Assembly (NCBI GenBank): GCA_943788165.1
Contig: CALSPF010000001.1
Span: forward strand, 682,001 to 746,000
Reading direction: 5' to 3'
DNA: 64,000 nt
Source of the DNA: an uncultured Flavobacteriaceae bacterium
GTDB taxonomy: Bacteria > Bacteroidota > Bacteroidia > Flavobacteriales > Flavobacteriaceae
In this document: positions 11,504 through 20,989 of the stretch, one piece after another
Numbering within the stretch: the stretch's first letter is position 1
Layout of the letters: every line of letters starts with the position of its first letter
Translations under genes and position numbers: made by a program
The notes under the pieces: model-generated
Databases searched by the model: none
Told to the model about the DNA's origin: nothing
Seen by the model: only the letters and a program-made list of their open reading frames with translations

Positions 11504-12712
11504 ATGTCAGTTCTTAGTGGAAAGAAAGTTCTCTTAGGTATTACCGGAGGCATTGCTGCATACAAAACGCCTTTACTTGTCCGTGCGCTGGTAAAAAAAG
11601 GCGCAGAAGTAAAGGTAGTTATGACGCCATCGGCACTTGACTTTGTTACACCACTTACGTTAGCTACACTTTCTCAAAACCCAGTTGTATCCTCTTTTAC
11701 CGCTGAAGGGAACTCAGATCATCTCCAGTGGAATAATCATGTCGAACTAGCCCTATGGGCTGATCTTTTTCTTGTTGCGCCAGCCACATCCAACACCGTG
11801 TCTTCCATGGCACAGGCGCGATGTAATAACCTATTATTAGCCTGTTATCTTTCTGCTCAGTGCCCTATCTATATAGCTCCAGCAATGGATTTAGATATGT
11901 ATGCACATCCTGCAAATAAAGCCAACATGGAGAAGCTAGCCCGTTTTGGTAATTTTATTTTTCCAGCGCAAGAAGGCTTCTTGGCCAGTGGATTAGAGGG
12001 AAAAGGAAGAATGATGGAACCCGATGATATCGTTGTTTCCTTGGAAGAAAACCTTCAGGAAAGAGTACCCCTCAATGGGAAGACGGTTCTCATCACAGCC
12101 GGACCAACCTACGAAGCGATCGACCCTGTTCGTTTTATTGGGAATCACTCTTCGGGAAAAATGGGCTTTGCTCTGGCAGAAGAAGCGGCCAAGCTTGGCG
12201 CAAAAGTAATTTTGATTGCTGGCCCCACTGCGCTTTCAACTCAACATACTAATATTATACTCCACCCAGTGGTTTCTGCAGCAGACATGCATGCAGCTGT
12301 GTTTAGTCATTACGCCAATGTTGATATTGCTATTGCCTCTGCAGCTGTTGCAGACTTTAGGCCAATCCTTTCTGCCGATCAGAAAATTAAGAAACAAACG
12401 GGGCTTGCAGAAATCCAACTCACCGAAACCATAGATATTCTCGCCCAAATGGGAAAAGAAAAGAAGCAGCAGTTTTTACTTGGCTTTGCTTTAGAAACAG
12501 AAAATGAACTAGAGAATGCCAATGGGAAATGTGCGCGAAAAAATTTAGATGCGATTGTTTTAAATTCGTTAAACGACACAGATGCAGGTTTTGGCGGTTT
12601 CCAGAATAAAATCACCTATATTAGAAAAGATACTAGCTTAGTCGCTTTTGATCTGAAGCCTAAGACAGCTGTTGCTAAAGATATTTTCACCCAAATTCTA
12701 AAAGCTTTATGA
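11504..12712 (+). CDS. coaBC: Bifunctional phosphopantothenoylcysteine synthetase/decarboxylase CoaBC
   Basis: 402 residues. The N-terminal flavodoxin-like CoaC half has GGIAAYK and PAMDLDMYAHPA, equivalent to the family's PAMN-type active-site motif. The C-terminal CoaB half begins around residue 188 with VLITAGPTYE and has the HSSGKMGFALA nucleotide-binding block. Together they make phosphopantetheine from phosphopantothenate and cysteine in coenzyme A synthesis. The TGA overlaps the ATG of the DUF4835 gene (ATGA). A second CoA gene, coaE, lies 4.4 kb downstream. Confidence 0.96.
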   Translation: MSVLSGKKVLLGITGGIAAYKTPLLVRALVKKGAEVKVVMTPSALDFVTPLTLATLSQNPVVSSFTAEGNSDHLQWNNHVELALWADLFLVAPATSNTVSSMAQARCNNLLLACYLSAQCPIYIAPAMDLDMYAHPANKANMEKLARFGNFIFPAQEGFLASGLEGKGRMMEPDDIVVSLEENLQERVPLNGKTVLITAGPTYEAIDPVRFIGNHSSGKMGFALAEEAAKLGAKVILIAGPTALSTQHTNIILHPVVSAADMHAAVFSHYANVDIAIASAAVADFRPILSADQKIKKQTGLAEIQLTETIDILAQMGKEKKQQFLLGFALETENELENANGKCARKNLDAIVLNSLNDTDAGFGGFQNKITYIRKDTSLVAFDLKPKTAVAKDIFTQILKAL

Positions 12713-13590
12713 GAAAGCTCCTTTTCTTACTTCTTTTTTGTTCTTCCCATCTATTTGCACAAGTAATAGATTGCCGCTTCGTGGTCAATGCTGACTTGGT
12801 CAACCAAACCAATCAGCAGGTATTTAAAACCCTAGAACAATCCTTAAACGAATTCATCAATGCCAAAGCCTGGACTGTTGAAAGCCTAGACAGCAAGGAG
12901 AAAGTTCGTTGTAGCATGATTTTTAATATCAATGCCTTCAATGGAGCGCGTTTTGAAGGCACACTTCAGGTACAGGTAGAACGTCCTGTTTATCAAACCA
13001 ATTATTATACTCCTTTGTTTAACTTTCTAGATAAAGACATTGTTTTTTCTTACCAAGAATACCAACCATTATTTTATAATCCTGCGACTTATGAATCAAA
13101 TTTAATTTCACTAATCAGCTTTTATATCTTTGTGGCTTTGGGCATTGAAGCTGATAGTTTCGCATTGAGAAGTGGAACAGATTATTTTAAACAAGCACAG
13201 CAAATCCTTAGTTTGGCGCAACAGAATGGTGCTAAAGGATGGAATCAAGCCGATGGTAATAATAATCGATTTTGGCTGATTGACACCATGCTTTCAAATA
13301 CTTTTAGAGAGTACAGAAATGTTCAATATATGTACCACCGAAAAGGATTAGACAATATGTTTGATGATGGTGTAATAGGAAAGAAAGGAATAATGAATGC
13401 CTTACAAGAATTTAATCTTCTGTACAATCGTCGCCCAAATGCCTTGTTGATTCAAACTTTTTTTGACGCAAAGGCCGATGAGATAGTAGATATTTTTTCT
13501 TCAGGGCCTGAGGTAGACGTGAGTAAAACCAAAGTAACGCTGAATAAAGTAGCTCCCTTTTTTGGCCCAAAGTGGAAAAGAATTAAATAA
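12709..13590 (+). CDS. DUF4835 family secreted protein
   Basis: 293 residues with a clear signal peptide (LLFLLLFCSSHLFAQ, cleavage after about residue 17), so exported to the periplasm or surface. The rest matches the DUF4835 family of Bacteroidota: a beta-rich N-terminal part with paired Cys (residues ~22 and 67) and a helical C-terminal half. It is coupled to coaBC by a 4-bp overlap and precedes recN, the conserved flavobacterial order. Function is unknown; nothing in the sequence links it to CoA. Confidence 0.85.
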   Translation: MRKLLFLLLFCSSHLFAQVIDCRFVVNADLVNQTNQQVFKTLEQSLNEFINAKAWTVESLDSKEKVRCSMIFNINAFNGARFEGTLQVQVERPVYQTNYYTPLFNFLDKDIVFSYQEYQPLFYNPATYESNLISLISFYIFVALGIEADSFALRSGTDYFKQAQQILSLAQQNGAKGWNQADGNNNRFWLIDTMLSNTFREYRNVQYMYHRKGLDNMFDDGVIGKKGIMNALQEFNLLYNRRPNALLIQTFFDAKADEIVDIFSSGPEVDVSKTKVTLNKVAPFFGPKWKRIK

Positions 13591-13622
13591 CGTTTATTTT
13601 TGCCGTTGAGGCCACGTCCTAG

Positions 13623-13630
13623 TATATTTG
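13623..13630 (+). promoter_or_regulatory. -7 promoter element (TATATTTG) for recN
   Basis: An exact TAnnTTTG match 32 nt before the recN GTG start. A second exact copy, TATTTTTG, lies at 13595-13602 just after the DUF4835 stop, so recN may have two tandem starts. Neither has a TTG at 19 nt. Confidence 0.5.
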
Positions 13631-13662
13631 GTTTAATAAAATAATAAAATTCCCCTCCGACA

Positions 13663-15315
13663 GTGCTGACAGAATTAACCATATCCAACTTCGCTTTAAT
13701 TGACCAACTAGAGGTTAATTTTTCCAATGGCATGACCAGTATAACTGGTGAGACTGGGGCAGGGAAATCAATATTACTGGGTGGCTTGGCATTGGTTCTC
13801 GGAAAACGGGCCGATTTATCCACTTTAAAGGATAAATCGAAAAAGTGTTTTGTTGACGCTACCTTTTCAATTAGTGCTTATGGGTTACAAGACTTTTTCA
13901 CTTCTGTTGATTTGGATTACGAAGCCATTACAACTGTTCGAAGAGAGATTGTTCCCTCTGGCAAATCAAGAGCTTTCATTAACGATACTCCGGTTACTCT
14001 CGATGTGCTTCAGCAATTGGGCGACCGTTTGATCGATGTGCATTCGCAAAATCAAACCATGTCTTTGATGCAAGAAGATTATCAACTTGAAGTGTTGGAT
14101 GCCCTTGCGAAGAATACCAATTCCTTGAAAGAATATTCTGTTCTTTTGAGTGATTATAAAGAAATAACCCGAAAAATTGATACCCTTAGTGCGCAAAAAA
14201 TTGCTTTAGAAGAAGAGCGTGATTACAATCGTTTTCTCTTAGATGAATTGAATTCTGCACCACTGACGGAGAATAGCATTGAGGAATTGGAAAATGAAAT
14301 TCAAGAATTGAGCAGCGTCGAAGAATTGGAGGAAAACCTCTCCAAGGCAAATCAAATCATTGAAGAGGAACAGATGGGTATTACCATTCAATTGAATGAA
14401 GTACGTACCTCTCTACAAAAGGTAGCAGAAATTAGTGACCGCTATGAACAATTGTCCTCTCGTGTTGAAAGCCTGCGCATAGAACTGGCAGATGTTACAA
14501 GTGAACTTTCTGGTGCATTGGAAATGGTAGAGGCAAACCCAGCGCGTTTAGAAATATTGAACGGTCAATTGCAGTTACTAAATGATTTACTAAAGAAACA
14601 TCAGTCAAGAAGCATCGAAGAATTAATTGAGCGACGTGATCAACTGGAGCAAAAAGTTATGCAAACCGAAAACTTAGAGGCAAACCTTCAGTCCTTTGCG
14701 AAAGAACAAAGTAAATTGATTAAGCAATTGGATGCACTAAGTCTTATCTTGAGTGAAAACCGTAAAATTGCTATCCCTGTATTTACCGACCAAATGGTGA
14801 AAATTATTTCGCTTCTGGGAATGCCAAATGCACGGTTTAAATTGGAGTTAGTCCCTGTAGATACATATCTTAGTCAAGGAAAAGAAAAATTAGACTTTAC
14901 CTTTTCGGCCAATCAGGGTAGTGATTTTGGTACATTGAAAAAAGTTGCTTCAGGTGGTGAGTTGTCGCGAATTATGCTAAGCATAAAAGCAATTTTATCT
15001 CAATTCAAGACCTTGCCTACCATTATTTTTGACGAAATTGATACGGGTGTATCCGGGGAGGTTGCCTACAAAATTGCTGATATCATGGACCATATGGGAA
15101 AATATATGCAGGTAATGACCATTACCCATCTGCCCCAAGTGGCGGCTAAGGGAGCACATCATTTTAAGGTATTTAAAGAAACCCGTGATGGGAGTACATT
15201 CACCCAATTGAAAAAGCTGCAGCAACAAGAGCGCATTGAGGAAGTAGCCCAAATGCTCGCTGGAGATGCCCTAAGCGACACCGCACTTCAACACGCAAAA
15301 GAGTTATTGAATTAA
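13663..15315 (+). CDS. recN: DNA repair protein RecN
   Basis: 550 residues from a GTG start. It is an SMC-like ATPase with Walker A GETGAGKS (residues 29-36), two central coiled-coil stretches (about 155-220 and 270-365), the ABC-type signature ASGGELSRIML near residue 425, and Walker B FDEIDTGVSGEVA followed by ITHLPQVAA. RecN holds broken DNA ends together during recombinational double-strand-break repair. The start was accepted because LTELTISNFALID is the family's usual N-terminus and no nearer ATG exists. Confidence 0.95.
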   Translation: MLTELTISNFALIDQLEVNFSNGMTSITGETGAGKSILLGGLALVLGKRADLSTLKDKSKKCFVDATFSISAYGLQDFFTSVDLDYEAITTVRREIVPSGKSRAFINDTPVTLDVLQQLGDRLIDVHSQNQTMSLMQEDYQLEVLDALAKNTNSLKEYSVLLSDYKEITRKIDTLSAQKIALEEERDYNRFLLDELNSAPLTENSIEELENEIQELSSVEELEENLSKANQIIEEEQMGITIQLNEVRTSLQKVAEISDRYEQLSSRVESLRIELADVTSELSGALEMVEANPARLEILNGQLQLLNDLLKKHQSRSIEELIERRDQLEQKVMQTENLEANLQSFAKEQSKLIKQLDALSLILSENRKIAIPVFTDQMVKIISLLGMPNARFKLELVPVDTYLSQGKEKLDFTFSANQGSDFGTLKKVASGGELSRIMLSIKAILSQFKTLPTIIFDEIDTGVSGEVAYKIADIMDHMGKYMQVMTITHLPQVAAKGAHHFKVFKETRDGSTFTQLKKLQQQERIEEVAQMLAGDALSDTALQHAKELLN

Positions 15316-15317
15316 CG

Positions 15318-15325
15318 TATATTTG
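15318..15325 (+). promoter_or_regulatory. -7 promoter element (TATATTTG) for fabI
   Basis: An exact TAnnTTTG match that begins two bases after the recN stop and ends 25 nt before the fabI ATG, giving a short leader. No TTG at the expected spacing. Confidence 0.5.
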
Positions 15326-15350
15326 TACTTCATTATAAACCAAACAAATT

Positions 15351-16160
15351 ATGTCCCACAACTTATTAAAAGGGAAAAAAGGAATCATATTTGGTGCACT
15401 AGACCACCAATCCATTGCATGGAAAACTGCTGAAAGTGTTCATGCTCAAGGAGGTCAAGTTGTATTGACAAATGCCCCAGTAGCCATGCGCATGGGAACC
15501 ATTAACGAATTGGGTGAAAAAATCAACGCCCCTGTAATTCCTGCTGACGCAACTTCTTTAACGGATTTAGAAAATTTAATCGACCAAGCAATGGAACACT
15601 TTGGTGGAAAACTTGATTTTGTTTTACACTCCATTGGAATGTCTGTCAACGTTCGAAAAGGAAAACACTATACTGCGCTCAATCATGATTGGATGACCAA
15701 AGGCTGGGATGTTTCAGCAGTTTCTTTTCATAAACTCATGCAGACCTTATATGGCAAAGATGCTATGAATGAATGGGGAAGTATTGTTGCTCTAACTTAT
15801 ATCGCAGCGCAAAGAACTTTTCCAAACTATAACGACATGGCCGACAATAAGGCTTATTTAGAATCAATAGCACGTAGTTTTGGATACTACATGGGGAAAG
15901 ATAAAAAAGTACGGGTAAACACTATTTCACAATCACCAACCCTTACCACAGCTGGTCAAGGAGTAAAAGGCTTGGATGGCTTTTTGACCTATGCGTCAAA
16001 AACATCTCCTTTAGGGAATGCAACAGCCAAAGAATGTGCAGATTATACCGTGATGATGTTCTCTGACTTTACCAAGAAGGTGACCATGCAAAACCTCTTT
16101 CATGATGGTGGTTTTTCGACAACTGGTGTAAGCCAAGAAGTGATTGATTCGTTGCAGTAA
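15351..16160 (+). CDS. fabI: Enoyl-[acyl-carrier-protein] reductase FabI
   Basis: 269 residues, short-chain dehydrogenase fold. The nucleotide site is the FabI variant FGALDHQSIAW rather than the TGxxxGxG of classical SDRs. The active-site pair is Tyr-x6-Lys in PNYNDMADNK. It performs the last reduction in each round of fatty-acid elongation, using NAD(P)H. It has its own short upstream region with a -7 element. The next gene starts 10 bp downstream. Confidence 0.93.
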   Translation: MSHNLLKGKKGIIFGALDHQSIAWKTAESVHAQGGQVVLTNAPVAMRMGTINELGEKINAPVIPADATSLTDLENLIDQAMEHFGGKLDFVLHSIGMSVNVRKGKHYTALNHDWMTKGWDVSAVSFHKLMQTLYGKDAMNEWGSIVALTYIAAQRTFPNYNDMADNKAYLESIARSFGYYMGKDKKVRVNTISQSPTLTTAGQGVKGLDGFLTYASKTSPLGNATAKECADYTVMMFSDFTKKVTMQNLFHDGGFSTTGVSQEVIDSLQ

Positions 16161-16170
16161 ATAGCCGCAA

Positions 16171-17130
16171 ATGAAGAAGGAACCCGCCTTGATATCCACT
16201 TTGCAGAAAGTTTCGATGGATAAAGGACGGACAAAATTCTTTCTGAGCTTTTTGTTGCTTTCTTTTTTCTTTTGGTTCATTACTAAATTTTCAAAAGAGT
16301 ATACTGAGGTAATGCAGTTTCAATTGGAGTTATCCGATTTACCTGCATCCATTTCGCCTATATCAAATCGCGAACTCCAAATAGAAGTGACCTTAAAGGC
16401 ATCGGGTTTTCAATTCTTGTATTACCAACTTGTGGATAGTAATTTATACGTCGACATGAAGAATACTTCCTTTGAAGATGGAATGGCGACCCTTCCGTTG
16501 GCTGGGCAGTTCCAAGGATTACAGGAACAATTGTTAGGAGATACACAAATTTTAAATTTCTTTCCTTCAACACTTGAGTTTGATTACCAAATCCAAGCAT
16601 CCAAGCGAATTCCTGTGTTAGCTCCTGATTTTGACATGACCATTGGCTATGCCGTAACTGCGGTTCGCTTTTCACCAGATAGTATAGATTTAATTGGTCC
16701 GCAAGAAGTAATAAAAAGTATCAATGCATATACCCCAAATTATGTTTTTAGTCAAAAAATTCGCACGAATATAGAGCAATACATTACTGTTACTCCTTTA
16801 ACGGAACAAACCATTTTTGAGCAGAACCGCATTCTGATGAAGGTAGAGGTAGACCGTTTTTCTGAACGCAGTTTTTTATTGCCCATTGAGACAGAAAACC
16901 TTCCGTCTGACAAGGTATATAAGTTTTTTCCGAATCACGTGACCGTTACTTTTCTTGCTCCCCTGAAGCAATTGAAAAACATTCGGCAAGAAGATTTTAA
17001 ATTTGGTGTTAATCCAAATGATATAAATATAGATAACACAAAGATACAGTTGGAGGTGCTGAATGCGCCAGAGAATATTATTAACCTCAGGTGGGAACCA
17101 AAGGAAGTGGATTATTTGCTTCGACAATAG
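16171..17130 (+). CDS. YbbR/CdaR-like membrane-anchored protein
   Basis: 319 residues. A single membrane segment near the N-terminus (residues ~23-41, FFLSFLLLSFFFWFITKF) is followed by repeated extracytoplasmic beta-rich YbbR-like domains. In Firmicutes the related CdaR regulates diadenylate cyclase CdaA. No cdaA lies in this window, so the role here is open. In flavobacteria this gene is regularly followed by coaE, as here (7 bp gap). No catalytic motif is visible. Confidence 0.75.
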   Translation: MKKEPALISTLQKVSMDKGRTKFFLSFLLLSFFFWFITKFSKEYTEVMQFQLELSDLPASISPISNRELQIEVTLKASGFQFLYYQLVDSNLYVDMKNTSFEDGMATLPLAGQFQGLQEQLLGDTQILNFFPSTLEFDYQIQASKRIPVLAPDFDMTIGYAVTAVRFSPDSIDLIGPQEVIKSINAYTPNYVFSQKIRTNIEQYITVTPLTEQTIFEQNRILMKVEVDRFSERSFLLPIETENLPSDKVYKFFPNHVTVTFLAPLKQLKNIRQEDFKFGVNPNDINIDNTKIQLEVLNAPENIINLRWEPKEVDYLLRQ

Positions 17131-17137
17131 TACAGAT

Positions 17138-17722
17138 ATGGCAAAAGTAATTGGGCTTACGGGCGGAATTGGAAGTGGTAAAAGTAGGGTTGCAGAGGCT
17201 TTTACTGCCCTTGGAGTTCCCTGCTATATTGCCGATAATGAGGCGAAAAACATAATGGTAGAAAACGCTGAAGTAAAAAAAAAGATCACCGCGCTATTTG
17301 GCGAAAAGGCCTATGTAAACACAGCACTTAACCGAGCATTCATTAGTGGTGTCGTGTTCAATGATCCCGATAAACTTGCTGCATTGAATGGGATTGTTCA
17401 CCCTGCGGTTGGACAACATTTTTCCCATTGGTTGTCTTTGCAAACTTATCCTTATGTAATTAAAGAAGTGGCCATTTTATTTGAAACGGGCGGACAAGCA
17501 TATGTGGACAAAAGTCTTTTGATTACAGCACCAAAGGAATTGCGTATTCAGCGAGTGATGGAACGTGATGGCTGTTCAAAAGAGGATATACTGGCCAGAA
17601 TGGCCAATCAATGGGAGGATGCCGAACGGATTACATTAGCCGATTTTGTTTTACATAACGATGATTGGTCGACAACAGCCCAAAAAATACAAATGTTGCA
17701 CAGTCGCTTTTTAGCATTATAG
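17138..17722 (+). CDS. coaE: Dephospho-CoA kinase CoaE
   Basis: 194 residues from the ATG at 17138; the frame is open 75 bp further upstream, but that part lies inside the YbbR gene and lacks homology. The P-loop GGIGSGKS is at residues 9-16, the dephospho-CoA-binding region reads 'VFNDPDKLAALNGIVHP', and 'KEVAILFETGG' matches the family's conserved lid/base block. It phosphorylates the ribose 3'-OH in the last step of CoA synthesis, complementing coaBC upstream. Confidence 0.95.
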   Translation: MAKVIGLTGGIGSGKSRVAEAFTALGVPCYIADNEAKNIMVENAEVKKKITALFGEKAYVNTALNRAFISGVVFNDPDKLAALNGIVHPAVGQHFSHWLSLQTYPYVIKEVAILFETGGQAYVDKSLLITAPKELRIQRVMERDGCSKEDILARMANQWEDAERITLADFVLHNDDWSTTAQKIQMLHSRFLAL

Positions 17723-17793
17723 GATTAACAAAGCCTTAGGAAAATCTCTTGTAGAAAATCATCACCTTTGTAACGCTGTATTAGGTAACGTTT

Positions 17794-19371
17794 ATGAAGA
17801 AGTCCTACTTTTTGGCTTTAATGATATTTATGATCCTGTCGGTCACTGGCATTATCATCATTCAATGGTATTTCATCTACACCTCAATTGACAATCGAGA
17901 AGAAGAGTTCTCTATGGCTGTTAAACAGTCCATGAGTGCTGTAGCTAACGAGATTCAAGAAAATGAACTAAGGCATTACATAGAGACTTTTGATCGTGTG
18001 AAAGATTCTTTAGGAACACCAGACAGTTCTCAATTGAGTAGCCTCTTCATGTTTTATGACAGTGACGATGAATCTAACTTATCTTCCCTTTTTACCTTTG
18101 GTTTGGTGGAAGAAGAATACTCCATTCCATTTTCAGGAGAATCTGGGAATGAAATTACTAAAGTAAAGGACATTAAAGGAATTTCCACGACACGTATTTT
18201 TAAAGAGACCTTTGATCGTGAGAATAATCGACGTTCCTTTTCCACCAATACCTACAAACGTATTGAACGAATCAACGCCTTTGATCAAGCAACCTATGCT
18301 TCTGTTTTTTCGAAAATGGCAAACAGTTTCCCCATACATAAAAGACTTGACACAAGTGAGGTGGAATATTTGTTGGCACGACAACTGAAAACGAGAAAAA
18401 TCAATACGCCCTTTGAGTTTGGTGTTTTTAGTGATGGTTTAGCTACACGGATAACGTCCAATAATTATAAAGAAATGCAGTCAGGACCTCGCTACAGTAT
18501 TCCCATTTTTGATGATGATCAAGCGAGTAATTCCTATGATTTAATCGTTTCCTTTCCTCAGAAAGATAGCTACGTTCTTTCCTCCATTATTGGTGTTGCA
18601 AGTTTGTCTTTGGTGTTGACTTTGCTGATTATAGTGCTTTGCGGAATTTCGTTATATCAAATATTGCAGCAGAAGAAAATATCTGAAATCAAATCTGATT
18701 TCATCAACAATATGTCCCATGAGTTTAAAACCCCAATCGCGACCATCAACTTAGCCATAGATGCCATTGAAAGCCCAACCATTATCAACGATAAAGATAA
18801 AGTATCGCGCTATTTGGGGATGATGCGGGAGGAAAATAAACGCATGCAAGATCAAGTAGAAACCGTCTTGATGATTTCTCAACTCGAAAAAGGATCAACA
18901 CCAATGGATTGTATTCCGCTTGAGACGCACCAAATAATTGAGGATGCTCTTAGCCATGTAGCTTTAATCGTTCAAAATCGTGCAGGGGTAATTCACAAAA
19001 ACTTAGATGCAACGCAGACAATGATTTCTGCAAATAAGCAGCATTTGACCAATGTGTTAACCAATCTATTGGACAATGCGATTAAGTATTCAGAAGGATC
19101 GCCCGTTATCGAAGTAAGTACAAGGGTAGAGGATAATCAAATTGCGATAGAGTTAAAAGATGAAGGAATTGGGATGGATTCGGAAACGTTACAACTGATT
19201 TTTGAGAAGTTTTACCGTGAACAAGCTGGGAACGTACACAACATTAAGGGGCATGGTTTAGGCTTGTCGTATGTAAAAAAAATCCTTAACTTATTAAATG
19301 GCACAATTCATGTTAAAAGTAAGAAGGGTAAAGGCTCATCTTTTTTGATTTATTTACCCCTCATAAAATAA
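17794..19371 (+). CDS. Two-component sensor histidine kinase
   Basis: 525 residues. Membrane segments at about 7-29 and 264-289 bracket a ~235-residue periplasmic sensor of no recognised type. The HisKA box carries the phosphoacceptor H309 in NNMSHEFKTPIA. The ATPase domain has N (NVLTNLLDNAIKYS), G1 (DEGIGMD) and G2 (GHGLGLSYVKK) boxes. The signal is unknown. The response regulator follows 14 bp downstream. The pair resembles the RprX/RprY type widespread in Bacteroidota, but that assignment is by general architecture only. A near-match to the -7 element (CACCTTTG) lies upstream. Confidence 0.92.
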   Translation: MKKSYFLALMIFMILSVTGIIIIQWYFIYTSIDNREEEFSMAVKQSMSAVANEIQENELRHYIETFDRVKDSLGTPDSSQLSSLFMFYDSDDESNLSSLFTFGLVEEEYSIPFSGESGNEITKVKDIKGISTTRIFKETFDRENNRRSFSTNTYKRIERINAFDQATYASVFSKMANSFPIHKRLDTSEVEYLLARQLKTRKINTPFEFGVFSDGLATRITSNNYKEMQSGPRYSIPIFDDDQASNSYDLIVSFPQKDSYVLSSIIGVASLSLVLTLLIIVLCGISLYQILQQKKISEIKSDFINNMSHEFKTPIATINLAIDAIESPTIINDKDKVSRYLGMMREENKRMQDQVETVLMISQLEKGSTPMDCIPLETHQIIEDALSHVALIVQNRAGVIHKNLDATQTMISANKQHLTNVLTNLLDNAIKYSEGSPVIEVSTRVEDNQIAIELKDEGIGMDSETLQLIFEKFYREQAGNVHNIKGHGLGLSYVKKILNLLNGTIHVKSKKGKGSSFLIYLPLIK

Positions 19372-19385
19372 CCCAAACATAAAAA

Positions 19386-20090
19386 ATGAAAGCAAATAAT
19401 AGACGTATACTGTTAGTGGAAGATGATCCTAATTTTGGGAGCATTTTGAAAGAATACTTAATGATTAATAGCTATGACGTTACCTTGGCTAAAAATGGAA
19501 TTGAAGGCTTCGAAAAATTCAAGAAAGAAGATTTTGATCTTTGCTTGCTAGATGTAATGATGCCTTACAAAGATGGTTTTACGCTCGCCAAAGAAATTCG
19601 TGAGAAGAATGAATCCATTCCACTTATTTTCCTCACGGCAAAAACCATGAAAGAAGACGTTTTAAAAGGCTTTAAAATTGGCGCAGATGATTATCTAGCC
19701 AAACCCTTTGATTCAGAGGTTTTATTGGCTAAAATCAAGTCTATTCTCAGCCGAAGAGTTGTTTCTGTATCCACAGAATCTGACGAAATGGAATTTACGA
19801 TAGGTGACTTTAACCTCAATTCGAAACTGCGGTTACTGTCTTTTAGAAACAGAGAGCCAACCAAACTTTCCCCCAAAGAAAGTCAGTTGTTACGTTTACT
19901 TGCCCTGCATATAAACGATCTCCTTCCACGTGAAAAGGCATTGAATAAAATTTGGCGCGACGATAATTATTTTACTTCACGATCAATGGATGTATATATC
20001 GCTAAATTGCGCAAATACCTTAAGCAAGACAGTAAGGTAGAAATCCTCAACATTCACGGAGAAGGTTTCCGTTTGGTTGTAAGCGCCTAG
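19386..20090 (+). CDS. OmpR-type DNA-binding response regulator
   Basis: 234 residues. The receiver domain (1-120) has the acidic pocket VEDD, the phosphoacceptor D56 in LLDVMMP, the conserved Thr in FLTAKT and Lys in LAKPF. A linker leads to a winged-helix Trans_reg_C domain (about 135-232) with SPKESQLLRLLA and the recognition region SRSMDVYIAKLRKYL. It pairs with the kinase immediately upstream. The 3' end overlaps the convergent xerD stop by 4 bp. Confidence 0.95.
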   Translation: MKANNRRILLVEDDPNFGSILKEYLMINSYDVTLAKNGIEGFEKFKKEDFDLCLLDVMMPYKDGFTLAKEIREKNESIPLIFLTAKTMKEDVLKGFKIGADDYLAKPFDSEVLLAKIKSILSRRVVSVSTESDEMEFTIGDFNLNSKLRLLSFRNREPTKLSPKESQLLRLLALHINDLLPREKALNKIWRDDNYFTSRSMDVYIAKLRKYLKQDSKVEILNIHGEGFRLVVSA

Positions 20091-20989
20091 CGTTTACTTC
20101 TCGGATGAAAATCATTTAATGTTTTCGACAAATGTCGGGTGTCTACATGCATATAGACCTCTGTAGTTGTAATGTTTTCATGTCCCATCATGAGTTGTAT
20201 GGAACGCAAGTCGGCCCCGTTTTCCAGTAGGTGAGTGGCAAAAGAATGCCGAAAAGTATGTGGACTCACTTTTTTTTCAATCCCAGCATTAGCGGTTGCA
20301 TTTCGCACTGTGGTAAAAATCATGGCTCGTGTTAGTTGTCGTCCATGTTGATTGAGAAAAACAATGTCTTGATGCTCTTTTTTTACTGCTGTGTGCACTC
20401 TAATGTCGTTTAAATAAAGCTTGAGTTGTTTTGCGCAAATGCTCCCCAAAGGAACCAGGCGTTGCTTGTTTCCTTTTCCCGTAACCAGTAAAAGGGATTC
20501 ATCAAAATAAATGTCTGATATCCTCAAATTGATCAGTTCACTCACCCGCAAACCACTCCCATATAAGGTTTCTACAATGGCTGTATTTCGATGACCTAGT
20601 GGATTACTCAGGTCGATACTCGAGATGATCTTTTCTATTTCGTTTAGTTGCAAGACTTCAGGTAATTTACGCCCAATTTTGGGAGAATCTATTAGGTCTA
20701 AAGGTGAATCATCGCGGTATCCTTCGAAAATCAAAAAATTGAAAAAACTTTTTAAACCAGAAATTTGCCTTGCTTGTGATCGAGGATTTACTGTTTTAGC
20801 AATGGTGTAGACAAAGGTTTGTATATGCTCTTTCTTACAACTCAGTGGAGTTATCTTTTCGTCGTTTAGTTCTATAAAATCAATGAAACGCTGAATGTCA
20901 TAACCATAACTGGCGATAGAGTTCTCAGATAAACCTCGTTCCAAACGGAGATAGATTTTATAATCGGTAAGTGCTGTTTCCCAACGCAT
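20087..20989 (-). CDS. xerD: Tyrosine recombinase XerD-like
   Basis: 300 residues. The N-terminal SAM-like core-binding domain is followed by the catalytic domain with R (GSGLRVSEL), HxxR (HTFRHSFATHL), H/W (GHENITTTE) and the nucleophile Tyr in EVYMHVD. XerC/XerD enzymes resolve chromosome dimers at dif. The position beside aroQ and the length fit the housekeeping XerD of flavobacteria rather than an integrase. No att-like repeats or cargo flank it. The gene upstream ends exactly at its start codon with no gap. Confidence 0.88.
   Translation of the reverse strand: MRWETALTDYKIYLRLERGLSENSIASYGYDIQRFIDFIELNDEKITPLSCKKEHIQTFVYTIAKTVNPRSQARQISGLKSFFNFLIFEGYRDDSPLDLIDSPKIGRKLPEVLQLNEIEKIISSIDLSNPLGHRNTAIVETLYGSGLRVSELINLRISDIYFDESLLLVTGKGNKQRLVPLGSICAKQLKLYLNDIRVHTAVKKEHQDIVFLNQHGRQLTRAMIFTTVRNATANAGIEKKVSPHTFRHSFATHLLENGADLRSIQLMMGHENITTTEVYMHVDTRHLSKTLNDFHPRSKR

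Noticed and set aside
20087-20989. Tyrosine recombinase as a sign of an integrated element
   Set aside because: It fits housekeeping XerD in length and position, and no direct repeats, tRNA site or cargo genes flank it.
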